From the NCBI RefSeq assembly GCF_002878395.1, contig NC_061121.1, positions 137,396,467-137,460,466 of the forward strand: a DNA stretch of 64,000 bases, given 5' to 3'. A program made the translations under genes and the position numbers. Of this stretch, positions 12,339-25,200 are shown piece by piece; the stretch's first letter is position 1; every line of letters starts with the position of its first letter. The notes beneath the pieces were generated by a model, which was given only the letters and a program-made list of their open reading frames with translations, was not told the DNA's origin and made no database searches. This DNA is from Capsicum annuum. Lineage: Eukaryota > Streptophyta > Magnoliopsida > Solanales > Solanaceae.

Positions 12339-15075
12339 TGTCACAACTAAAATTTTTACGTTATATGTGAAATATATGTTTTTTGTGCAATTTGACTATT
12401 TTATCCCTTCCTATAGTTGTATTATTGTATTTTTAGGGTGTTCAGGTTATTAGTACTTTTCCCAATGCATTTTGTTGGCTTTTATGCAATATTGTGGTTT
12501 TTAGAGGCTTCAAAAGCTTTATTATGGACTTGTGTGGTTATCTTTTGATCTGTGCAAAGGATTGCTTAACAGACTAATCTAGTAGATCCAGAACATCAAG
12601 TTTAAGGTGGTAACATGTTTGGTGTGATTTTATGGCTTTTAAATCTCATTTTTACCCTCGGTTAGAAAATTTGTGATTTTGCATTTTGGCGGTCAACTTT
12701 GTGAAAACAACATATTTTTGAAAGTCTAATATCGCCATAGAGTCTAAAGCATCGAATTTAGTATGCCTGTTGAGTTTTTTGGTGTATAGGGTTCCAAATG
12801 AATCTTGAGGCCTTGGCAAAAACATAGAAGAATTTCCAAGTTTCTTCTTGTTTTGGGTGCATATGCAATCGTACCACTTGACTGATGATCGCACAAGTGT
12901 GGCAGAGTTGGTAGTACAATTGCACCAAGGGTGCTGGTGATCGCCACACCGCCCCCTACTCTCAAGGTGTTTGATTGCAGCATTTGATTACTTAAAAGGG
13001 GTAAAATTGACCCTTAATTCAGAAATAAATTCATTTTTCATCTGGCCTCTTGAGAAGCTAGATTAACATCGATTTCTTGATTCTATTATGGAGTTAAGGT
13101 TAAAATTCACCCTTTTCGTAGATGAATACTTGATTGATTTCTCAAAACCTCCAAAACCTTAGGGCTTGATTTTAAACTGCAATTCCACTCCTTTTTACTT
13201 GAATAATGTTCCTAATCTTATAATTGCTAGTATTTCCTCAATTCAACTTCAAAACAACTTTGTTTCTTGATATTAAAATAGATTTCAAAGGTTTCACCCA
13301 GTAAAGTTTAAAAATCATTTAACTTTGATTTGAACCTTGTATTTAACTCAATTTTACATGGGTTTTCAGTTGTAGGTTACTAATGGTACAGGAAACACAT
13401 TTTTGAAATAAAGTTATGATTTTTCCCTTCTTTATCAAAAATCTATTTTGGGGTCCGTTTTGACCCCAAACTAATAATAGGCAATATAGGTATCGTTGGC
13501 TTGGTTTTGATGAGTAGATTTTATATTTCTTGGTTTTAGTTGATTTTGAGATCATTCATGAGAAGTAACGTCGTGGGTTAAAGTATTATAGATAAATTTT
13601 TGTCCTTGAGGTAAGTTATGGATTAAGTCTTTCAGACTGGGTTGGGTAGTTAATTTTTAAACAAAATGCATGTTAAGGGGATGGAAACTAATCATGAAAT
13701 TAGCTTTCTTAATATATTGTACCCATACGGGGGCGTATATGTGATGTAATTGTTAGTTTTGAGATATTATGAGATTTGTGTGACCGTGTGGAGTCCTATG
13801 AGATCTGGATAACCTAAAATACATGTGAATAATTCTATTATGCTGTTGAAATGCCTAATGTCGTACCATTGGTGTATTGTTCTATATTCATACCTTATAG
13901 GCATATAAATCATTTGGAATTTCATGGATAGTGGAAATAAAAAGTGAATGTTGGCTCACATGGTTGTGGAATATATCATTATGGATAGTTATGGAAATTT
14001 AGCATTATATCCTCATATCATACGCACTCATGAAACATTGGTTCTACCATGGTAACATTTGAGAAACACTGGCAAGACCTTTTTAAAACCTTTCTTGAGG
14101 GATATGCTAGGAAGAAGAAATTGTGACATATTGTAAAACACTCCGTGATTGATGTGTTGGGGTAGAAATATGATATATGGTTTGTATATAGGTTGACAAA
14201 CCCCTCATTGGTCCCATGTGGAGAGGCTTGCCTCTGTGGGTATGTAAAAAGATTGTGCGATACCCTCATGTATCATCATTCTAATTTTTGTTGTGTTTAC
14301 TTCATTATGGTTATGATGTGATTGTACTTCTACTCTGACTTATTACGTGATTTTTCTAACTTCTTATACTTGTACTCAATGATCTCGCATGTATATTATG
14401 CTTCCTTGTCCTACTTGTATGTGGTATATTGTACACTTGTGGTCTTTCTTGTGTTTGTTACAATATATGTGATATATTAGAACTGTTAATGCAAGCATTG
14501 TGGGCTACTAATGCGGGACATTTTCAAATTGCAGTGACATTCCCTTAGTGTGTATCTTGTATATATTATTCTCTACTTTGTTTGGTTGGCCTATGATACC
14601 TATTGAGTATAAGTGGATAGTACTCACTCCTATTGTACCTTTTTGGTATAGGTTTAGGTTTGGGTGGGCCCCATATTTCTTGAATTAGAAGATTGTTTGA
14701 GCCTTCAAGGTAGTGGATAATTTTCAGGCGTTCGGATGCCTTAAACTATCTTTCTTTATCATTCGACTGTGTCTTACTAGTTTTCAGAGATATAGTTGTA
14801 TCTATTGGATTTTTCTTATGTATTTCATTTGGATTCGTGTTGTACTAGATAAATTCTTATATAGTTGATATCAGGTTTTTGGAGTTACTGATGCATTATG
14901 GTTTATGTTTATTTCCGTATTTGTTATTTTTATATGGTTTAGCTTCATTCTAGAAGCCTTACCTTGGAGGTATTTCTGTTGTTTCCCCCTTTGTATATCA
15001 GTATGGGTGATCGACTTACTTGTTAAGGTTCAGAGTGATGAATACCATCACGTCCCTTGACTTTTGTTCATGACA
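12339..15075 (+). repeat. Complete LTR shared by A1 and a second internal region
   Basis: About 2,737 bp, starting TGTCACAACT and ending TTCATGACA, so the ends form a short inverted repeat TGTCA...TGACA. On the left it follows the end of pol at the position seen in element C; on the right a primer site starts two bases later. It is therefore 3' LTR of A1 and 5' LTR of what follows. The minus-strand open stretches inside it (12652-12983) are chance frames. Confidence 0.8.
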
Positions 15076-15077
15076 AA

Positions 15078-15090
15078 TTTGTATCAGAGC
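15078..15090 (+). other. Primer binding site, initiator-Met tRNA type
   Basis: TTTGTATCAGAGC, two bases after the LTR end. The usual plant site is TGGTATCAGAGC, complementary to the 3' end of initiator methionine tRNA. One G to T change is seen near the 5' end. Confidence 0.8.
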
Positions 15091-16290
15091 ATCCAGGTTC
15101 ATTAGTCTCAACGGTGTAAGAATGAGTTAATAAAGTCTCATAGATCAATATATGGATATCTGTATCAATCTTTGAGAAGTTATAGGACGCCTTTAGGAAA
15201 ACCTCCCCTATTTTATTCCATATTATGAAAATTCTTGTATATTTTTATATTGAGTTGTGTTTATCTTTTTTACATATATAGTGTTGACTAGGTCCCGTGA
15301 GGTCAGGGATGCGAAGCCTTCTCCTAGAGAGCGAGCCTCGAGTCATGGACAGACTCGAGGGAGTAGATAAGCCTATGGATCAGCCCCGTCTAGAAATAGT
15401 GCTAGGGGGCTCTCTCCTGAGCCTTAGGTGGAGCATATTGGGGGTGTAACCTTAGATCCATTTCCTTAGAGTTCATCTGCCCCAGTTTTGGAGGGGTTAT
15501 TGGTGCGGTTGTTGACCCGCTTAGAGGGTTCTCCTTTGCTTTTGCTAGGTGGTCCTATAGTTCTGAGTATGGATCCTCCAGTAGCACCTACTTCTGTTTA
15601 TGGTACTCCTCAGACACTGAGTACTATTCCTCCATCAGTGCCAATATCTGAGTTTGGTGCACCAATATAAGGAGTTTAGGCCTCATCTATGTTATTTCCT
15701 CATATGAGATCTCAGTCTGCCAGATAAAATGTGTCACTTCTTGGTATGAATTTTGTTTTGTCTTTTGATGATTAGAAGAGGTTCAAGAAATTTACTCTTT
15801 GGGTCCTCTTATTTTTATTGGTTCTTTGGATAAGAATGCTTATGAGTTCTTGATTGATTATCGAAAGAAGTTGCATAAGTTGGTTTTATTTGTGTTGCAT
15901 AGGATTGCTTATACTACCTATCAGTTGAGAAATATTGCAAGAGATTAGTGGAGGTCACTCATGGATTGTAGACATCTTGATTCTCTTGAGATGATGTGGG
16001 ATCAATTTGTTGATGCCTTTCTAGAGATATTTGTGCCTTACAGTCTGAGGGATCTAATGCAATATGAGTTTGATCACCTTGCGTAAGGATCCATGACTTT
16101 ATCGGAGTATGAGGCATATTTTTATGACTTGTCTAGATATTCTTATACTAGTATTTCCACAAAGTCTGGAAATATTTGGAATTTTGTGGAAGGTTTAGAT
16201 GCATCCCTTCAGTTGGCCACATCTCAGATGGTTTAATTTAGCGCTTTCTTTAGAGTATAGTGGATCATGCTAAGATGATCGAAGAGAATA
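15091..16290 (+). pseudogene. gag: Second gag following the A1 LTR (internal fragment B')
   Basis: Leader 15091-15279, then gag from about 15280, where the expected ATG reads GTG: VLTRSREVRDAKPSPRERAS. Further pieces: SMDPPVAPTSVYGTPQTLST (15568-15627), capsid region with YEFLIDYRKKLH (15840), DLIDFLEMM-like block (15980), SMTLSEYEAYFYDLSRYSYT (16090-16150). It stops after a HAKMIEENSRA motif at about 16290, before the zinc knuckle, and no pol follows. It retains the gag N-terminus that A1 lacks. It is connected to A1 only through the shared LTR. Confidence 0.7.
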
Positions 16291-17752
16291 GTAGAGCTTG
16301 AATGGTGCCTAGTATCTGGTGCAAATGCTTAAGCAAATAGGGGAGTGCTTTAGTGGTTGGGCTTCACTTTTATGGCTTCGAATTTAGCTGTCTTGGATCA
16401 CTTTAGCGGATGTTGGCAAGTCTAAGCCTGGCTACATTAGCGGCCCTTAGGGGCTTTAGCAGTGAATGCTTTAGCGGTCACTTAAATACTAAAGCAGCCA
16501 TATATATATATATCCTTTTTTCGTTCTAGTCATTGATTAAGTGTAAAAGCTTCTATTGTATCTTTTAAAAGCTCTGTTATTACGTGGGAATTAGTGTTTA
16601 ATGTTGGGTTCAGCTCAGGGCAGTTTCTTGAGTGGTATAACATCATTATAGTTGTAAGTTCAACTTAATTCATGCTTAATAACCTAATTTATCGCTAATA
16701 TTTATGAGTTGTTGTTGAGACTAATTTTGGGATCAATTAATCTTTGATTCAACAAAATTTCATATAGCTAATGACCCTTGTGCTGCGTAGGATACTGTGA
16801 CAATTTCTATTTCATTATTTTGCAAGTGGGCCCAATGGGAAAGTTTTAGTCCAATTTATAACCCACAACACTTATATTCCATATGGGTATATTTTTACTC
16901 ATTTAGAGGCATGGAGCATTCTTTTTATAATGTGGAAGCTTTTGGAGGCCTATCAGAATCAAAAAGTTTTTGGTTAGAGGATTTGGCGGGCGTTCTGCAG
17001 TGTTTAGGTAGGCTAGGTTTACCAACTTTTAGAGTGAGCTTGTGGTATTTGCATACTATTGTTTATGTTTTGAGCTGGTAGTATTTTCTCAGATATCATT
17101 TATGTATTTTTATGCCTTATTTAGAAAATTAGGGCTCCGTTATGGTAGAGTTCAGGCTCGTTCTTCCCTCATTTAGTTTTGTATCATCCTTTAGGGCTAG
17201 GATCAGTGCTAGTAGTACTTGGAGATTAGAATGGGAATCCTTAAAATAGACTCAACTAGGTTTCGACGTAGGTTTGGTTATAAGGAGCCCATAGTGGGAC
17301 CCACTACCTTTTTTAAGTTGTAATTGGAGATAAATTCCATTAAGCTTAGTTATACTCTTGGCTACTAGTTTAGGCTATTACCATGGATCGAGTTTAACAA
17401 AAACTTAATTTTAAGACTATTTAAGCTCTTTTTTCCATGGTAGATTCATGATTGATCCTGGACCACACCCTCTATACCACTTATTCAAGAAGTGCCTTGC
17501 CTTAGTAGACTTACCTGCCTGAGATTCAAACTTATGATGATATGATTTTGAGATAGGCTTGGAACCCTTCAGTTTCTTACTATTAGCTTGTTATGCATAC
17601 ATTTATGTAAATGCATTTCAATTTTGATTCGAGTTCGATATGTGCTTTATTGTTATTATTATTATTATATAGTTTGGCACTATACTTGCACTGATTACAA
17701 CTATAGTTTTGGGTACTATTCATTAGCTTTCGTAGAAGTTTGGTATCAATTT
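16291..17752 (+). other. Unclassified repeat-like segment, possible LTR fragment H
   Basis: No coding potential that I can support (a 94-codon open stretch at 16797-17081 resembles nothing). The start has a cluster of ctttagcgg/cttaag words (16330-16490) like the motif clusters inside LTRs at 51890-52060 and 55150-55390, an AT dinucleotide run at 16499-16512 and a TTA-trinucleotide run at 17650-17668. Just before element C it ends with TTTGGTATCA (17740-17749), which looks like the first ten bases of a Met-tRNA primer site. This suggests an LTR whose primer site was cut by C. Confidence 0.35.
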
Positions 17753-20638
17753 TGTAACAGCATGAATTTTGATGAAATATGAAAAATATATGTTTCTGTG
17801 TGATTTGACTATTTTACCCCTCCCTATGGTTGTATTGTAGTTTTTTAGGATATAGGGATGTCTGGCATGATTCCCTATGCATTTTGGTGCCATTTATGTG
17901 ATATTATGGTTTTTGGGGGCTTTGAGACCCTTACAATTGATTTCAGTTGATATCTTTTTATCCGTGCAATATATAGAAGAACAGATACATCAGTAGATCC
18001 AGAACATCAATTTTAGGGTGGTAACATAGTTCGTATGGTTTTATGGCTTGTAGATCTCATTTTGAGCCTCAATTTTGAAAGTTTTCTTTTTAGGTTTCGG
18101 GGGTCAACTTTGTGAAAATGACATTTTTTTGAAAATCTAATATCTCCATTAAGTCTAGAGCATTGAAATCGATAGGTGTCATAGTTTGTTTGCATTGATG
18201 GGAATTCAAATGAATCCCAGCTGGTTCACCACTTAGCTGGTTCACCCATGATCACGATGCTCTTATTACGATATCGATTAGGGAATGTAGACATATGTCA
18301 CAGTTACAACACTTAGTCTATAATCGTGATACCCTTGTCAGCTAGGTACCGTAATTGAGACACCTGGTCCGCGATGGCGATGCCTAGGTATATTAATACC
18401 TGTTTTTGCCATTTATCACTATTTGTGAGACTTGAAACTTAGGGTTTTGTTGTTTTAAGCTATTTCTTCAACTTCTAATCTTGGATAAGCTCCATAACAC
18501 CTATTTCAATAATTTTCTTTAATTATTATTATCTAATTCTTGTTTTAAACTTGAATCGAGTATGGAATTTAGGGATTTTAGCCGGTAAGGCCTAAAAAGT
18601 GTATTTCACCAATTTAAACCTTAATTTCAAAACTTTTAAATTGTGTGATTTTCCAATCCCTTAATTATAAGTTTTGCCTCAATTTCATCTTCCAAATACT
18701 TCGATTCTTGATTTTAAAATAGATTTTGGGGATTTTACCTGGTAAAGTTTGAAAATAATTTTTCTTTTATTTGGACCTTGTTATTCACTCATTTTTTTGG
18801 GGTTTACAGTATAGACTCGTATAATTATGGGAAGCATGCTTTTAAAATAAATTTATGATTTTTACCCTAATTTTCCAAAAACCTATTTTGGGCTTCCGTT
18901 TTGACCTCTATGTGAAAATAGAAAATATGAGAATTTATGGCTTTTTTAATGAGAAGATTCTATATTTGTATGTTTAGTTGATTTCAGGACTATTCGCGAG
19001 GAGTAAGATTTTGGATTAAAGGCTTTTGTTTTAATTTTCAAGATTAGAGGTAGTTCTGGCTTAACTTCTTTAAGACTGGGCTGGATGGTTAATATCCATA
19101 CAAAATACATGTTAAGGGTGTGGCAACTAATCATGAAAAATGGTTACCTTATTGTGTTATTCCTTTGTGGTGGCCTATATGTGATGTATTTGGTGGTTTT
19201 AGGATATTATGTGTTATATGTGACCGTGTGGGGTTGTATGTGATGTTGATAACATATATATATGAAAATAATAGTGTTTTGGTTGGATGAAAAGCCTATT
19301 GTTGCATCAATTGGGTATATTGATGTGTTTATACTCTATTGGCATATTAATCATGTGGGTTTTCATGGATGCTTAGATATATTAAGAAGATATCTAGGCT
19401 GACATGATGGTATATTGATGGGTTATTAGATATTCTCATGGTCGGTTTGTTGTGAACATTGCATTATCATTCTCATGGCATCACACATATTATTTCACTT
19501 GTTTTATTGTATTCTTTGTTACTTGATCTTTTTTATTGTACTTGATTTGTGTCTTATGTCATGTATGTGATCTGGAAATAATGGAAACACTAGAATTGGT
19601 GGAAGCACTAGAAATATTGGAAATACTAGGAAATTCTACAAGCACTGGGAACACAGTATTTTATAAACCTTCTCTGAGGGATGTACCAGTGATGAGTCAT
19701 AGAAATTGAGTTTTATATGGGTTGAAAAATATACCATGGGTACAACATTCTTAAGCTTTAGCTTTTTAGGTGTATATGGAGATTGTGTGATGGTCTTAGA
19801 GGCTGTGCGATGATCTCAATAGTTGTGAGACAACCTCGTTCAATACATCATTATCATTATCATTCTTATTGTATTTAATTTATTATTCTTTTGATGTGAT
19901 GGTATATTTTATTTGACTTGTTACCTATCAATTTTCTATCTTCCCTTACTTGTAATTGATGGTCCCATATATGTTATTCTCTTTTTATTGCTTATATGTG
20001 GTATAAATGTATACTTGTATTCCTTTATGGTGTTTTGTTGTGTTATATGTGGATATAATAGAAATTTTAATGCAGGCAGTATGGGCTACCATTGTGGGAT
20101 ATTTCTAATTGCAGGTAACATGCCCTTAGTTTGTATTTTTTTTATGCTTTATTTCTACTTAACTCAGTCACCCTATGATACCTAACAAGTATAAGTGGAA
20201 CATAATCACTTCTACTGCGCTCTTTTAGTGCAGGTCCTAGTTTGAGTGTGGCACCAGATGATTGATTTGAGCACCTTCTGAGTTATCCAAGGTAGCAGTT
20301 GGATTTTTATGCATCTGGAACCCACTTTTATAATTTTGTATAGACTATGTCTTTACTAGTATTCAGGGATAGAGTTGTTCCTGTTGGATTTTCTTATGCA
20401 TTTGATTCATGGATTATGTTAGTAGTTCTTACACTGTGACACCAAGTTTTGCGAATTGGCATGTTATCTTTGAGTTTATACTTTTTCCTATCATTATATT
20501 TATATGGTTCAGCTTTATTCTAGGATCTTAGCCTTGGGATTGGATTGTTATTTCCTTTTTTTGTATTGTGTGATAGGCTTACTTGTCAAGGTTTGTTGCG
20601 ACAAGTGCCATCATGACCCACGAGTTTGGGTCATGAAA
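17753..20638 (+). repeat. 5' LTR of C
   Basis: About 2,886 bp from TGTAACAGCATGAATTTTGA to the GGGTCATGAAA that precedes the primer site. It contains a cattatc microsatellite (19847-19870), a block of short 'aacactagaa' near-repeats (19570-19660) and the gatcacgatgc cluster at 18240-18390. Several open stretches of 60-90 codons (18013, 18946, 19913, 20504) are accidental. Confidence 0.8.
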
Positions 20639-20640
20639 AA

Positions 20641-20653
20641 TTTGTATCAGAAT
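20641..20653 (+). other. Primer binding site of C
   Basis: TTTGTATCAGAAT, a worn form of the Met-tRNA site TGGTATCAGAGC, directly after the 5' LTR. Confidence 0.7.
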
Positions 20654-20845
20654 AGCCAGTTCATTGGTCTCAATAGTGTAAGACCAGGATGTATAATAGA
20701 GTCTTACGGATTGATACGTAGATGACCATATCTATATTCAAGAGGCTATAGGTTGTCTTTAGTAAATTTTTGTTATTATGTTCCTTATCCTAAGGATTTC
20801 TTTCATACTTGCATTTTGAGTTATTTATTACTCTCTTCTATGAAG

Positions 20846-22260
20846 ATAGCATTGACTAGGTCTTGTGAGGTCAAAGATCAGGAGCCTTTATCCAGAGGGT
20901 GAGTCTCGAGTCGTGAACGAGCACAAGGGAGTGGATGAGCACGTGGATTTACCCCATCTATGACTAATGCTAGGGAACTTTCCCTTGAGCCTCGTGTTGA
21001 GCATGTTTAAGGTGTGGGTCCTACTTTAATTCAAAGGAGTTCTTCTACCCCATTGTTGGAGGGGTTGTTTGTTCTCTTGTTGACCCATTTAGAGGGTGCT
21101 TCTTTGAGTGCACTTGGTGTTCCTCTTGTATCTTCGGACCTTGAGTACTATTCCTATTTCAGTGTCGGTATCTGAGTATGGTATTCTGAGGTCAGGAGTT
21201 CAACCTTCATCTATGTTACCTCCCAAGATGGGATCTCAAGCTACCAGATTCACCATGTTTTTTCTTGTTGTGAGTATAATTATATCTTTGGATGATTAGA
21301 AGAGGTTTAAGTGATCTACTCATTTGGGTCCTCTTAAATACAGTGGTGATGTAGGTGATGACACCTATAAGTTCTTGATTGATTGTCGAGAGAAGTTGCA
21401 TAATTTTGGTTTGCTTGAGTTGCATAGAGTTGCTTATACTACTTATTAGTTGAGAGATGTTGTTAGAGATTGGTGGAGGTCATTTGTTAGTTATAGACCT
21501 CTTGATTCTCCCTAGATGACTTGTGATCAATTTGATTATGCCTTTTCAAAGATATTTATGCCTTACAGTCTGAGGGATTGGATTAAAGATGGTTTGATCA
21601 CCTAGAAAAGGTCTCCATGACTGTTGCAGAGTATGAGGCACACTTTTATGACTTGTCTCTATATTCTTATGCCAGTATTGTCATCGATTTTTTGAATATT
21701 TGGAAGTTCGTGAAGGGTTTGGATGTCTCTCTTAAGTTGGTTGCTTCTTAGATATTTTCTTTGAAGCATCATTTTGGTGTATAGTGAATCATGCTAAGAT
21801 GACTGAGGTTATTTTGTGAGCGTCGTAGGAAGGTGCCAAGAAGGTGCGCCATTTTGGTGAGTTCAGGCGTTAAGCTTCTGAAGGTAAAGATTTTAGAGGT
21901 TCTCATGTGTATTATGGCAGAGAAGTGTAGTAAGACTTATAGAGTTTGGGTGATGGGTTTTCTAGTCCAATAATTTAGGGTGGTCGTTTGGGCCCAGACA
22001 TACCTTCTCTTATCGAGTCGGGCCATAGAGGTTGCTTTATGTGTGATAAGATTAGACTTTTGTCCAAGGACTATCCCTAACGTATGATAAAAGTTACTAC
22101 TATTTTAATTGTTATAGTTAGGGTTCTATAAGAGGTACACGAGGCAGAGATAGCTGAGCTCGTGGTGTTGGTTGTGGGAAAACTCAACATATTGTTAGTC
22201 GCAGAGAGTACTATGCTATACCCTCCAGACCATAGGGAGAGGCTTATGATGTTTTTATCA
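20846..22260 (+). pseudogene. gag: gag of C
   Basis: Starts at an ATA where the family has ATG (ALTRSCEVKDQEP). The proline/serine-rich N-terminal part runs to about 21260, the capsid part 21300-21800 (YKFLIDCREKLHNFGLLELH, LRDVVRDWWRSF, SPEMTCDQFD-like, SMTVAEYEAHFYDLS at 21615-21660). The zinc knuckle at 22028-22070 reads GCFMCDKIRLLSKDYP: the first two Cys remain, the His is Leu and the last Cys is Tyr. Several stops (TAG from CAG or TGG). A pseudogene of the same type as the other A-family gags. Confidence 0.75.
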
Positions 22261-25200
22261 TAGGTATTATCTCTATTTATTTTAGATTTGCATTTGTGTT
22301 ATTTGATCCAGGATTAAATTTCTTCTATGTGTCTACATATTTTTCTTTGGGTTTTGATTCTTTTAGTGAGCCTATTTCCATGCCTATTTATGTTCTACCA
22401 AGTAGGATATTTTTTAGTGGTGGATCGGTTTTACCGATCTTGTATTGTGACTTTTGTTGGGCATGTGACTTGGTTAAATTTGATTGTTTAGATATGGTTA
22501 ATTTCAATTTCATCTTGGGTTTGGATTGATTAGCTCCTTACTATGCTATCCTAGATTGTTATGCTAAGACTGTGACTTTAGCATTGCTGGGTGTGCCGAG
22601 GATAGCTTAGAGGGGCGCGCTTTATTCAGGTTCTAAGAGGGTTATATCTTAGGTTTAGGCTCATTGATTGGTTGAGGGGGGTGTTTGTCATACCTGGATC
22701 ATATTTGTGATACTAGAGTTGCTTCTCCTCCTTTTTTGGATTTTTTTTGTGTTGTCCATGAGTTCATGGATGTGCTCCTTATGGGTATGCCTCTGGAGTT
22801 TGATATTAATTTTGCCATTGATGTTGAGTCAGGCAACAAGCTCATTTATATTCCTCCATATAGAATGTCCCCAATCAAGTTGAAGGAATTAGAGGATCAG
22901 TTACAAGAGTTGTTGGATAAAGGATTTATCTGACATAGTACATCACCTTGGGATGTTCCCATCTTATTTGTGGAGAAGAAGGATAGATATATGCAGATGT
23001 GTCTCGATTATCAGTTGTTAAACAAGGTAAAGGTTAAGAATAAGTATCCTTTCACACGTATTGATGAATTATTTGATCAACTTCAGGGTGTCACAGTGTT
23101 ATCAAAGGAGAGTATCACAAGTTAAGAATAAGAGCTTCAGATATACCAAAGATAGCTTTTTGGACAACATATGGTCATTATGAGTTCTTGGTCATGTCCT
23201 TTGGGTTGACCAATGCCCTAATTGTGTTCATGGTGTTGATGAACCAGGTGTTTAAAACATATCTAGACTTTTTTGTTATTGTATTTATAGATAATATCTC
23301 GGTATTCCAAGAGTAAAGCTGACAATATCGAGCATTTGTGGATTGTGCTTTCGAGATTGAGGTAGGATAAGTTGTATGCAAAGTTTCCAAGTGTGAGTTT
23401 TGGTTATAGTTTGTTTTTTCTTTGTCATGTGGTGACTATAGAGGGTATTATGGTTGAACCATCCAAGATTGTAGTGGTTCGTAATTAGGCTAGACCTACT
23501 TTTCCCATCAAGATTTTAAGTTTTATTTGCTTGGTAGGTTATTATCGTCGTATTTTTGAGGGTTTTTCATCTATTGTAACTTTCTTGACTCAATTGACAC
23601 AAAAGAAGATTTCCTTTTAGTGGTTTTATGCTTGTGAGGCAAGCTTCCAAAAGCTCGAGGATCTATTGAGTTCAACTCCTATCTTGACTTTATCTAAAGA
23701 AGTTGTAGGTTTCATCCTCTTTTGTGATGCTTCAGGTATTGGGTTAGGTGTTTTGTTGATGCGGGAGGGTAAGGTGATTGTGCATGCTTCTCATTAGTTG
23801 AATCCCCATGAGAAGAATTACCCTAACCATGATTTGGAGTTGTGCTCAGTTTTTTTTGCTTTCAAATTATGGAGGCACTACTTGTACAGAGTCTGCAGTT
23901 AGATTTTCTCTCATCATCATAGCCTTCAAAACTTCTTTACCCAGTGGAAACTTAATATGAGGCTGCATCATTGGCTTGAGTTGGTTAAGGATTTTGACTT
24001 GACTGATCTCTATCATTTGGGAAAGGCTAATAAGGTTTCAGATACCTTGAGCTGAAAGTCACTAGCATTGGTAGCTTGGCGCATCTTTTAACCTAGGAGT
24101 GACCTTTGTCCTCAGAGGTTTAGTCTTTAGATGACAAGATAGTTAGGCTTGATATTTTGACAGCTGGGCGTGTTTTGAAATTTATGGAGGCTAGGCCTTC
24201 TTTGATGGAGTAGATTCAAGTTTATCAGTTTGATAATTAGATTGTGTTAATTCGGGATAAGGTGTTGAGTGGTGAGGCTAAGAAAGTATTACATGATTTC
24301 GATGGTGGTTTAAGGATTGGAGAATAAGTTTGTGTGTTGAGAGAGGATGACTGGATTAGATTTATTTTTTAGGAGGCCCATTGTTCCATAAATTCCATCT
24401 ATCTGCGAGTAACAAAGATGTATCCAGACTTTAGAAAACATTACTTTTGGGGTGGTATGAGGAAGGATGCAGTAGATTTGTAGCTTATTTAATTTGTTGC
24501 TAGCAGGTGAAGGTCGAGTATTTGAGACCTGATGGATTCCTTCAGATTTCACCATTCTTGAGTGGAAATAGGAATGGATCACTATGGACTTTAAGACCGG
24601 ATTACCTCACACTTCTCATCGTTCTGATAGTGTCTGGGTCATAATAGATTTATTGATCATTTCTATGCATTTCCTTCTGGTGTAGATCTCTTTTAGTGAA
24701 ATAAGGCTGCCCCCCCATATCTACATTTTTGAGAGTGTACATTATTATGGTGTGCCGGTGACTATAATTTCAGATTGAGGTTTGGTGTTCACATCTCAAT
24801 TTTGGAAGACTTTTTAAGTTGAGTTGGGTACACATGATGATCTTATCAAAACTTATCACCCTAGACTAATAGTTAATAATAGCGGGCTATCTAGGTTTTG
24901 GAAAATATACCTCGCGCTTGTGTGATGGATTTTTGTGGCCAATGGGACCAGCATTTCGCATTAGTGGATTTTGCCTATAATAATAACTACCTTTCCGGTA
25001 TCAATATGGCTCTCTTTGAAGCTTTTTATTGCAGGAATTGTCACTCTCTAGCGGATTGATTTAAGGTTTCTAAGTTTAGACCTCGAGGTACGAACTTGCT
25101 TCAGGTGTCTTTGAATAGAGTGTGGATCATTTAGGATAGAATTCAAGTAGCTAAGAGTAGGCTGAAGTGTTATACAAACAATAAACATTATGCCTTGAGA

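Larger units (their letters stand above)
6111..15075 (+). mobile_element. Ty3/gypsy chromovirus A1 (Tekay/Del-like), decayed
   Basis: Order: truncated 5' LTR (6111-7570), gag (7575-8930), pol with protease, reverse transcriptase, RNase H, integrase and chromodomain tail (8931-12330), complete 3' LTR (12339-15075). That domain order and the chromodomain tail define a chromovirus. The two LTRs share a specific block (gcaccaagggtg at 6697 and 12921) absent from element C, so they are a pair. All coding parts have stops and frameshifts. The 3' LTR is followed by a second primer site and gag, showing recombination with another copy. Confidence 0.8.

Noticed and set aside
15061..15110. Possible tRNA gene suggested by the tRNA-like words at LTR ends
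   Set aside because: The words are primer sites complementary to tRNA 3' ends; no cloverleaf, A box or B box is present.
16797..17081. 94-codon plus-strand open frame
   Set aside because: No recognisable motif and no start context; it lies in repeat-like DNA beside other accidental frames.
19570..19660. Short near-repeats (aacactagaa type) as a CRISPR-like or satellite array
   Set aside because: Units are 10-18 bp, irregular, without spacers, and occur at the same place in both C LTRs (also 27540-27620); ordinary LTR content of a plant element.
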